Origin: an uncultured Verrucomicrobiota bacterium
GTDB taxonomy: Bacteria > Verrucomicrobiota > Kiritimatiellia > RFP12 > UBA3636
Direction of reading: 5' to 3'
NCBI GenBank assembly: GCA_946612175.1
Contig: CAMOEO010000119.1
Span: 1 to 8,542, forward strand
DNA length: 8,542 nt
Made by a program: the position numbers and the translations under genes. The notes beneath the pieces were generated by a model. It did not search any database and was not told the origin of the DNA. It saw nothing but the letters and a program-made list of their open reading frames with translations. Positions 1 to 5,385 of this stretch are shown here, one piece after another (position 1 is the stretch's first letter; each line of letters starts with the position of its first letter).

Positions 1-1
1 G

Positions 2-211
2 GTGCCCGCCTCGCTGCTGCTCGGCGAGGAGCCTCAGACGGAGGCGAAGGCGCCCGCCGCCGCACGGGTGCGCCTGCCCGCCCTCCGCGCCACCGTGCGC
101 GCCTCGCTGGAAGGCCCGGACGCCGCCACCGTCAAGGCCTACCTCGCCGCGCTCCATGCGCTGCGACCCTGGATCCGGCGGCCGCCGGACACGCGACGAA
201 GGCGGGCGTGA
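2..211 (+). CDS. C-terminal end of an unrecognised protein (5' end outside window)
   Basis: An open frame enters from the left edge and ends at a TGA at 209-211, giving about 69 residues. The frame opens with a GTG at base 2, but this is probably an internal Val codon of a longer gene, not a start. The fragment is rich in Ala, Arg and Pro, contains an amphipathic stretch (TVKAYLAALHALRPW) and ends in a very basic tail (RRPPDTRRRRA). I see no catalytic motif and do not recognise the family. Codon use is GC-rich like the neighbouring genes. The next gene, mraY, lies 227 bases away behind its own promoter, so the two are probably separate transcription units. It could also be a spurious frame, since GC-rich DNA keeps many frames open. 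Confidence 0.4.
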   Translation: MPASLLLGEEPQTEAKAPAAARVRLPALRATVRASLEGPDAATVKAYLAALHALRPWIRRPPDTRRRRA

Positions 212-279
212 AAATCGCCGCAGAGATAGCCGTGAACGCAGAAAATTGCAGTAAAATCACGCACGGTGGAATCGAAGGC

Positions 280-301
280 GGAAGGAAGGGAGAGAGGGGG
301 A
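280..301 (+). other. 22-base uninterrupted purine run in the mraY upstream region
   Basis: Bases 280-301 are all A or G, and the purine bias continues loosely to about 320. The intergenic stretch 212-345 is otherwise unremarkable. It is more AT-rich than its surroundings at 211-260 and has no hairpin followed by T residues. A role is not evident. It lies just upstream of the predicted mraY promoter, and its complement resembles the pyrimidine tract in the mraY leader. Confidence 0.4.
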
Positions 302-345
302 TGACGAGAAGAGAGATAGGCGACGACAGCGCCCGCGAAACGCGC

Positions 346-375
346 TTGCCGCGGCCGCGCCCCTTCTGCTAGAAT
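346..375 (+). promoter_or_regulatory. Predicted extended -10 promoter for mraY
   Basis: The -35 element is TTGCCG (346-351) and the -10 element is TAGAAT (370-375, five of six matches to TATAAT), with an 18-base spacer. A TG dinucleotide at 367-368, one base before the -10, makes it an extended -10 promoter. Transcription would start near 382, giving a leader of about 57 bases before the mraY ATG. The element closely resembles the promoter upstream of the tRNA-Ser gene: both have CGCTTGCC at -35 and CCCCTTCTG one base before the -10 TA. That independent recurrence raises confidence. Confidence 0.7.
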
Positions 376-398
376 GCCCCCTCCTCAACCGCGCGTCG

Positions 399-438
399 CC
401 CCCCTTTTCCTTCCCGTCCCCTTTCCCTGCCCCTTCCC
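399..438 (+). promoter_or_regulatory. Pyrimidine-rich mraY leader without Shine-Dalgarno
   Basis: The 40 bases immediately before the mraY ATG contain only C and T apart from two G residues (416 and 429). There is no A and no purine-rich ribosome-binding site. Initiation must therefore rely on something other than classical anti-Shine-Dalgarno pairing; ribosomal protein S1 binding to an unstructured leader is one possibility (inference). No hairpin or riboswitch fold is apparent. Confidence 0.4.
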
Positions 439-1641
439 ATGCTCGTCCTTCTCAAATTCCTCTCCCGCTACGACGCCCTCGGCCCGTTCCGCCTGATGGG
501 ATCGCACCTGTTCCTGCTCTCCGTCGGCGCGATGCTCGCCGCCCTCGGCGTGTGGCGGTTCCTGCCGAAGGTGTGGCACCGCCTCCCGCGCGACCGCGGA
601 AAGGAACTCGTCGCCGACGGGAACGCGTCCGCGGGCAAGCCCACCGGCGCCGGGTTCTACCTGCTGCTGCTCACCCTCCCCGCGCTGGCGCTCGTCCTCC
701 CCTTCGCCTTCCCGGGCATCGACGAGGCGGAGACCTTCGCCGACCTGGCCGTCTCGATCCGCCGGGCGGCGCGGGACCCGTCCTCCTGGTACCTCTTCGT
801 CAACCCGCAGTGGGGCGTCGTCGGGTGCCTCTTCGCGGCGATGCTGACCGGCTATCTCGACGACAAGGCCGCGAAGCCCTGGAGCCGCATGCGGAAGGGG
901 CTGCTCGACCTCGCCGTCGCGCTCGCCACCGCGCTGTTCCTGAGCCGGCTCCAGGACGTCACGATCTGGGTGCCGCTCACCAAGCACGCCATCACGCTGC
1001 ACTGGGCCGCCTACACGCTGCTCGCCGTCCCGATCCTGTGGTTCACGATGAACGCGACGAACTGCTCGGACGGCGTGGACGGCCTCGCCGGGACGCTGAC
1101 GCTCGTCTCGCTGCTCGGCATGGCGGGGTTCCTGTACGGGGTCGTCGGCCACCGCACCGTCGCGGCCTACCTGCTCGTCCCCCACAATCCGGAGGGCGCG
1201 CGCTGGGCGATCCTCTGCGCGACCTTCGCCGGCGCCACCGCGGGCTACCTCTGGTACAACGCCTACCCGAGCCAGGTCCTGATGGGCGACGCCGGCTCGC
1301 GCGCGCTCGGCCTGCTCGTCGGCGTCGCGGCGCTCGCATCCGGCAACCCGCTCTTCGTCCTCGTCGTCGCCCCCGTCGCGCTCGTGAACGGCGGCACCGG
1401 GCTCTTCAAGATCGCCTTCCTCCAGGGCCTCGCGCGCCTCGGATTCGACACCGGCGCCGCGCCGGGCCCCGGCGCGCACCCCTGCTGGGCGGCGCGCCAG
1501 CTGCGCTCCGTCCGGTTCCCCCTCCACGACGAATGCAAGCGCAACCTCCGGTGGAGCAACCCCCAGGTGCTCATGCGCTTCTTCCTGCTCCAGCTCGGGC
1601 TGATGCCGATCCTGTTCCTGCTCTTCGTCAAGATTCGCTAG
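439..1641 (+). CDS. mraY: Phospho-N-acetylmuramoyl-pentapeptide-transferase (lipid I synthase), variant subtype
   Basis: MraY is a polytopic inner-membrane enzyme that transfers phospho-MurNAc-pentapeptide from UDP to undecaprenyl phosphate, forming lipid I of peptidoglycan synthesis. Visible motifs are GKPTGAG (66-72, counterpart of the usual GTPTMGG), DDK (141-143) in the cytoplasmic loop, NATNCSDGVDGLAG (205-218) and MGDAGSRALG (282-291). The C-terminal PLHDECKRNLRWSN (361-374) sits where most MraY proteins have PxHHHxE. The end, VLMRFFLLQ...LLFVKIR, matches the family terminus. There are about ten hydrophobic segments. At 400 residues it is longer than the usual roughly 360; extra residues lie near 330-356 and in the 90-130 loop. 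The ATG at 439 is the first in frame after the predicted promoter. The gene is not beside other mur/dcw genes: a tRNA gene follows. A WecA-type transferase is less likely because the MraY-type C-terminus is present. Confidence 0.93.
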   Translation: MLVLLKFLSRYDALGPFRLMGSHLFLLSVGAMLAALGVWRFLPKVWHRLPRDRGKELVADGNASAGKPTGAGFYLLLLTLPALALVLPFAFPGIDEAETFADLAVSIRRAARDPSSWYLFVNPQWGVVGCLFAAMLTGYLDDKAAKPWSRMRKGLLDLAVALATALFLSRLQDVTIWVPLTKHAITLHWAAYTLLAVPILWFTMNATNCSDGVDGLAGTLTLVSLLGMAGFLYGVVGHRTVAAYLLVPHNPEGARWAILCATFAGATAGYLWYNAYPSQVLMGDAGSRALGLLVGVAALASGNPLFVLVVAPVALVNGGTGLFKIAFLQGLARLGFDTGAAPGPGAHPCWAARQLRSVRFPLHDECKRNLRWSNPQVLMRFFLLQLGLMPILFLLFVKIR

Positions 1642-1657
1642 CCCCGCCCGCCCCCGC

Positions 1658-1698
1658 AAAAAAAATCGCTTGCCTTTCGCGGCCCCTTCTGGTAACCT
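1658..1698 (+). promoter_or_regulatory. Predicted tRNA-Ser promoter with A-tract and extended -10
   Basis: The -35 element TTGCCT (1670-1675) and the -10 element TAACCT (1693-1698) are separated by 17 bases. TG at 1690-1691, one base before the -10, makes an extended -10. Eight A residues at 1658-1665 just upstream of the -35 resemble an UP element, as expected for a strong stable-RNA promoter. Predicted start near 1705 gives a 5' leader of about 36 bases for RNase P removal. It shares CGCTTGCC and CCCCTTCTG with the mraY promoter. It may also serve the ABC transporter genes downstream by read-through. Confidence 0.7.
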
Positions 1699-1740
1699 CT
1701 GCGCCGTTTTCCGCCCCGCCGAAGGGGCGGGATCCCCCAC

Positions 1741-1828
1741 GGAGAGGTGTCTGAGTGGTCGAAGGTGCCTGACTCGAAATCAGGTGTGCCGCAAGGTACC
1801 GGGGGTTCGAATCCCTCCCTCTCCGCCA
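1741..1828 (+). tRNA. tRNA-Ser (anticodon CGA)
   Basis: A complete class II tRNA folds from the sequence. The acceptor stem GGAGAGG (1741-1747) pairs perfectly with CCTCTCC (1818-1824), followed by discriminator G (1825) and an encoded CCA (1826-1828). The anticodon stem CCTGA/TCAGG (1768-1772/1780-1784) closes the loop CTCGAAA, with anticodon CGA at 1775-1777, which reads UCG serine codons. The long variable arm (1785-1800) has a five-pair stem capped by GCAA, typical of serine tRNAs. The T arm has GGGGG/CCCTC (one G-T pair) around TTCGAAT. UCG should be a used serine codon in this GC-rich genome. Confidence 0.97.
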
Positions 1829-1920
1829 TTTCCCCTTCCCGAACGACGGGCGATTCCGTTCCGAGGACCCTTTCCGCGAAGTTTTCCGACGCGTTTTCGC
1901 CGAAGCCTGGAAGCAGCAGC

Positions 1921-2910
1921 ATGCCCCGTCCCGGATCCCTCCCCCCCGCGCTGCGGCGCGCCCTCCGCCCCTCCCCCGCCGGCGGGGCGTGGCTTGCGCT
2001 CGCGATCCTGCTCGCGGTGTGCGCGCTCACGAGCGCGCCCTTCCGCAACCCGCAGAACCTGCTCAACATCGTCCGGCAGTCCTCCTACAGCGGCATCGTC
2101 GCGCTGGGGATGACGTTCGTCATCGTCGCGGGCGGCATCGACCTCTCCGTCGGCTCCCTCTTCGCCTTCTCGGGAGTCTGCGCGCTGCTTGCGAACGCCG
2201 CGCTCCCGGCCTCGTGGCCGTCCGCGGCGTCGTTCGCCGTCGCCTGCGCCGCGGGCCTCGCCGCGGGCCTCGCGGGCGGCGCGCTCAACGGCGCGCTCGT
2301 CACGCTCGGCCGCATCCCGCCGTTCATCGCGACGCTCGGCACCTACTCGATCTTCCGCTCGCTCTCGCTCTATCTGGCCGACTCCGGGACCATCCCCGCG
2401 GGCAACCCGCTCTTCGGGCGGATCGGCGGCGGCGCGGTCCTCGGCGTCCCGGCGCCCGTGCTGGCGCTCCTGGCCCTGACGGCGCTGCTCGACGCCGCGC
2501 TGGCGCTGACGCCGCTCGGGCGCCACACCCTCGCGACGGGCGCGAGCGAGCGCGTCGCCCGCTTCTCCGGCATCCGCGTCGGGCGCGTCCGCTTCCTCGG
2601 CTACCTGCTCGCGGGCGCCCTCTGCGCGCTCTCGGCGCTGCTGTTCGCCGGGCGGCTCGAGTCCATCTCCTCCTCCAACGCCGGCATGCTCTACGAGCTG
2701 GACGCCATCGCGGCCGTGATCATCGGCGGCGCGTCGATGTCCGGCGGCCGCGGCACGCTGCGCGGGACGCTCGCCGGCGCGCTCGTGCTCGGCATCGTCT
2801 CCAACATCCTCGACCTCTGGGGCGTCGCCGTCTCGCTCCAGGGATGCGTCAAGGGCCTCGTCATCGTCGTCTCCGTCCTCGTCCAGCGAAAAGGAAAATC
2901 CAACCCATGA
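1921..2910 (+). CDS. Sugar ABC transporter permease, RbsC type
   Basis: This is the inner-membrane channel subunit of a CUT2-family (ribose/galactose/xylose type) ABC importer, 329 residues with 8 to 10 hydrophobic segments. Family signatures in order: GMTFVIVAGGIDLSVGS (63-79), NGALVTLGRIPPFIATLGT (123-141), a loop RHTLATGASERVARFSGI (201-218) like that of RbsC, and ELDAIAAVIIGGASMSGG (259-276), thought to contact the ATPase. The ATG at 1921 is chosen because the frame upstream runs back into the tRNA gene; a weak GGAA lies 8 bases before it. Its TGA overlaps the ATG of the binding-protein gene (ATGA, 2907-2910), so the two are translationally coupled. The sugar cannot be deduced. No gene for the cognate RbsA-type ATPase is in the window. 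Confidence 0.92.
   Translation: MPRPGSLPPALRRALRPSPAGGAWLALAILLAVCALTSAPFRNPQNLLNIVRQSSYSGIVALGMTFVIVAGGIDLSVGSLFAFSGVCALLANAALPASWPSAASFAVACAAGLAAGLAGGALNGALVTLGRIPPFIATLGTYSIFRSLSLYLADSGTIPAGNPLFGRIGGGAVLGVPAPVLALLALTALLDAALALTPLGRHTLATGASERVARFSGIRVGRVRFLGYLLAGALCALSALLFAGRLESISSSNAGMLYELDAIAAVIIGGASMSGGRGTLRGTLAGALVLGIVSNILDLWGVAVSLQGCVKGLVIVVSVLVQRKGKSNP
2891..2895 (+). promoter_or_regulatory. Shine-Dalgarno site AAGGA of the binding-protein gene
   Basis: AAGGA lies 11 bases before the ATG at 2907, inside the last codons of the permease gene. It is the clearest ribosome-binding site in the window and supports the overlapping start. The other internal starts lack a comparable site. Confidence 0.55.
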
Positions 2911-3863
2911 AAACCCTCCCCGCCCTCGTCTGCGCCGCCGTCTGCGCGGTGCTCGCCACGTCCTGCTCCAAATCCTCCGACGCCCCCGCGTCGAAGACGA
3001 TCGGCATCTCCATCCCCGCCGCCGACCACGGCTGGACGGGCGGCGTCGTCTTCTGGGCGAGCCAGGCCAAGAAGGACATCGAGGCGGCGAACCCCGGCGT
3101 CCGCGTCCTCGTCTCCTCCGCCAAGGACTCCGCCGACCAGGCCAGCGGCATCGAGACGCTGCTCGTCCGCGGCGTGGACGCCCTGGTCGTCCTCCCCAAC
3201 GAGCCCGCGCCGCTCACCCCGGTCTGCAAGCAGGCCGCCGCGAAGGGCGTCCCGCTCGTCGTCGTCGACCGCGGCCTCGCCGAGCCCGTCCAGACGCTCG
3301 AGGTGGTGGGCGACAACCCCGGCTTCGGCCGCGTCTCGGGCGAGCAGCTCGCCAAGGCCATCGGCGGCAAGGGCAAGGTCGCGCTCATGCAGGGCGTGCT
3401 CTGCCAGGTGAACACCGACCGCGTCGAGGCGTTCAAGAAGGTCCTCGCCGAATACCCGGACATCGAGCTCGTGGAGGAGGGCGTCTCCGACTGGTCCACC
3501 GAGAAGGGACTCCGCCTCATGGAGAACTACCTCCAGAAGAACCCGGTCCTCGACGCGGTGTGGGCCGGCGACGACGACGTGCTGCTCGGCGCGAAGAAGG
3601 CCTACGAGGAGTCCGGCCGCAAGGACCTCAGGATCCTGCTCGGCGGCGGCGGCAGCAAGGCCGTCGTCAAGATGATCCTCGACGGCGACCCGCTCGTCAC
3701 GCAGACCGTCACCTACCCGCCGAAGATGATCTACGTAGCGGCGCAGGAGGCCGCGAAGATCGTGGCCGGCGAGACTCCCGCCGAGGCGCGCATCGTCGTC
3801 CCGGCCGAGGTGATCGACGCCTCGAACGCCGCGGACAACTACTTCCCCGAATCGGCCTACTAG
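2907..3863 (+). CDS. Sugar-binding lipoprotein of ABC transporter (RbsB-like, Periplasmic_BP_4 type)
   Basis: A 318-residue substrate-binding protein of the type I periplasmic family that delivers a sugar to the adjacent RbsC-type permease. The N-terminus is a lipoprotein signal: basic start (MK), hydrophobic core, then LATSC with lipidated Cys20 and a Ser/Lys linker. The mature part starts with KTIGISIPAADHGWTGG (30-46), the first strand and ligand-binding segment. It continues with GIETLLVRGVDALVVLPNEP (81-100), GVPLVVVDRG (114-123), VGDNPGFGRVSGEQLAK (134-150) and NTDRVEAFKKVL (169-180). Next are DAVWAGDDDVLLGAKKA (216-232) and a hinge-side segment TQTVTYPP (265-272). Length and motif order match RbsB/XylF-like proteins. 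The start overlaps the permease stop and follows an AAGGA site. Lipid anchoring is a common alternative to a free periplasmic form. The ligand is not predictable; Trp43 and Asp121/Arg122 are plausible sugar contacts. Confidence 0.92.
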   Translation: MKTLPALVCAAVCAVLATSCSKSSDAPASKTIGISIPAADHGWTGGVVFWASQAKKDIEAANPGVRVLVSSAKDSADQASGIETLLVRGVDALVVLPNEPAPLTPVCKQAAAKGVPLVVVDRGLAEPVQTLEVVGDNPGFGRVSGEQLAKAIGGKGKVALMQGVLCQVNTDRVEAFKKVLAEYPDIELVEEGVSDWSTEKGLRLMENYLQKNPVLDAVWAGDDDVLLGAKKAYEESGRKDLRILLGGGGSKAVVKMILDGDPLVTQTVTYPPKMIYVAAQEAAKIVAGETPAEARIVVPAEVIDASNAADNYFPESAY

Positions 3864-3873
3864 GCCCTTCGCC

Positions 3874-5385
3874 ATGCGACTCCCGCCATTCCGCCCCCTC
3901 TTCGCGGCGCTGACGGTTCCCGCGCTGCTCGCGGGGAGCGGGTGCGCCAGCCCCACGACCGGCAGGGTGCGCGACGCGCACCTGCTCTGGTCGCCCCCGC
4001 CCGAAGCGCGGGAGGTCGCGTCCTACCGCCAGCTCGGCCCGTTCTACGAGCGGGTCGAGACGCAGGACGGCGCGGTCCGGCGCTCCGTCCGCCCGTTTCT
4101 CTGGACGGACATCCGCGCGGCGGAGGCGGGCGTCGAGCACCTCGAGGCGCTCTGGCCCGTCTATGCGCGGGAACGCCGCGCGGGCCAGACGTCGTGGCGG
4201 CTGCTCTGCTTCTTCGGGATGGACAAGGACACGACGGGCTCGGGCAGCCCGCAGGACCGCGCCTGGCTGTTCCCGCTCTGGTTCGCCGGGACCTCGAAGC
4301 GCGGGGAGCCCTACGCGGCGCTCTTCCCGCTGCACGGCACGATCCGCGAGATGTACTGGGACCGCATCTCCTTCACGCTCTTCCCCCTCTGGGCGACCTG
4401 GGACCGCAACGACTGCCACACGTGGAGCGTGCTCTGGCCGCTGGTCCAGCGCCAGACCGGGCCGGGGCGCGACGCCTGGCGCGTGATTCCGTTCTGGGGG
4501 CGCACGAAGGTCGACGGCAGGCTCGACGCGCGGTTCGTCCTCTGGCCGCTCTGGACGCAGGCCCGCCACGAGGGGATCAACCCCGGGCGCGACTGGATGC
4601 TCTGGCCGCTCGTCGGACGCGTCGACCGCCAGGACGAGGAAGCATGGCTCTTCCTACCCCCGCTGTTCACCGTCTCGCACGGCCGCGGCAAGCTCCCGGA
4701 ATACCGCAAGATCAACGCCCCGTGGCCGATCGTCATGATCCGCGACACGAAGGACGCGCACCTGCGCCGCGTCTTCCCGTTCTGGATCCACCGCTGGTCG
4801 GAGAACGGCGACGCGGAGAACCGCACCGTGCTCTGGCCGTTCTGGAACGACCGCCGGCTCGACGTCAAGGGGACCCACGTCCGCGAATGGACGCTCTTCC
4901 CGGTGCTGCACCGCTCGACGCTCACGCGCGACGCCGGGACGAACGGCGTTGCGCGGCTCGACGAGGACTATCTGCGCGTGTGGCCGCTCTGGTCCCGCCG
5001 CCACGACCCGCGCAACCGCCTCGTGAAGATCCCCGACCTTTCGTTCCACAAGCGCGCAGGCGCGCTCGAGCGCAACCTGCTCGGGATGTTCACGCTCTAC
5101 ACGCGGGGCGAGCGCGACGGCGCGGACGGCGCGCCGGAGCGCGTCGACCACGAGGCGCTCTGGGGCGCGCTGCGGCGCGGCTACGGCGAGGGCGGATACT
5201 CCGCCACGCGCGTCTGGCCGCTCTGGGACGCGAAGGAGGAGGACGGCGCCTGGCACTGGAGCCTGCTCGGCGGCCTCGTCGGGCGCTCCGGCCGCGGCGC
5301 CGAGCGCCGCTGGCGCTGGCTCTGGTTCTTCGGCGGAGACCGCCTCGACGCGGAGGACGATGCCGCCGCGGCGGCGGCGCCCTAG
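3874..5385 (+). CDS. Predicted lipoprotein made of Trp-Pro (LWPLW) repeats, unknown function
   Basis: 503 residues; I do not recognise a named family. A signal sequence of about 23 residues ends at LLAGSGC, suggesting lipidation at Cys24 (imperfect lipobox). From about residue 70 to 487 the protein is a string of short units with the core [LVF]-[WF]-P-[LFV]-[WFYV]. Core prolines lie at 95, 134, 152, 171, 189, 206, 225, 245, 263, 285, 302, 322, 343, 371 and 449, mostly 17 to 22 residues apart. Degenerate copies lie near 75, 113, 407 and 485. Between cores are polar turns rich in Asp, Gly, Arg and Asn. The protein holds 34 tryptophans (about 7%). This suggests one beta strand plus one turn per unit: a beta-barrel, propeller or solenoid on the cell surface or in the periplasm (inference). 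It ends in an acidic and poly-Ala tail. It begins 10 bases after the binding-protein gene without a Shine-Dalgarno, so it is probably in the same operon. Confidence 0.85.
   Translation: MRLPPFRPLFAALTVPALLAGSGCASPTTGRVRDAHLLWSPPPEAREVASYRQLGPFYERVETQDGAVRRSVRPFLWTDIRAAEAGVEHLEALWPVYARERRAGQTSWRLLCFFGMDKDTTGSGSPQDRAWLFPLWFAGTSKRGEPYAALFPLHGTIREMYWDRISFTLFPLWATWDRNDCHTWSVLWPLVQRQTGPGRDAWRVIPFWGRTKVDGRLDARFVLWPLWTQARHEGINPGRDWMLWPLVGRVDRQDEEAWLFLPPLFTVSHGRGKLPEYRKINAPWPIVMIRDTKDAHLRRVFPFWIHRWSENGDAENRTVLWPFWNDRRLDVKGTHVREWTLFPVLHRSTLTRDAGTNGVARLDEDYLRVWPLWSRRHDPRNRLVKIPDLSFHKRAGALERNLLGMFTLYTRGERDGADGAPERVDHEALWGALRRGYGEGGYSATRVWPLWDAKEEDGAWHWSLLGGLVGRSGRGAERRWRWLWFFGGDRLDAEDDAAAAAAP

Noticed and set aside
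385..1740. A 451-codon minus-strand frame opposite mraY
   Set aside because: It is exactly antisense to a gene with intact MraY motifs. The charged Glu/Arg/Gly composition reflects the complementary codon bias.
1838..1850. Possible terminator hairpin CCCG/CGGG after the tRNA
   Set aside because: Only four base pairs and no following T run, so it is too weak to call.
1876..1900. Inverted repeat GCGAA/TTCGC before the permease start
   Set aside because: Five pairs with a 15-base loop is expected by chance, and it resembles no known operator.
1747..1920. N-terminal extension of the permease reading frame
   Set aside because: The extended frame would translate the tRNA-Ser gene. The ATG at 1921 gives a normal RbsC-type N-terminus.
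4681..4710. CGGCAAG motif resembling a reversed copy of the shared -35 element
   Set aside because: It lies inside coding sequence and has no matching extended -10 at the right distance on the minus strand.
1829..5385. Genomic island integrated at the tRNA-Ser gene
   Set aside because: No integrase, no repeated tRNA 3' end within the window, and no change in base composition between the two sides.
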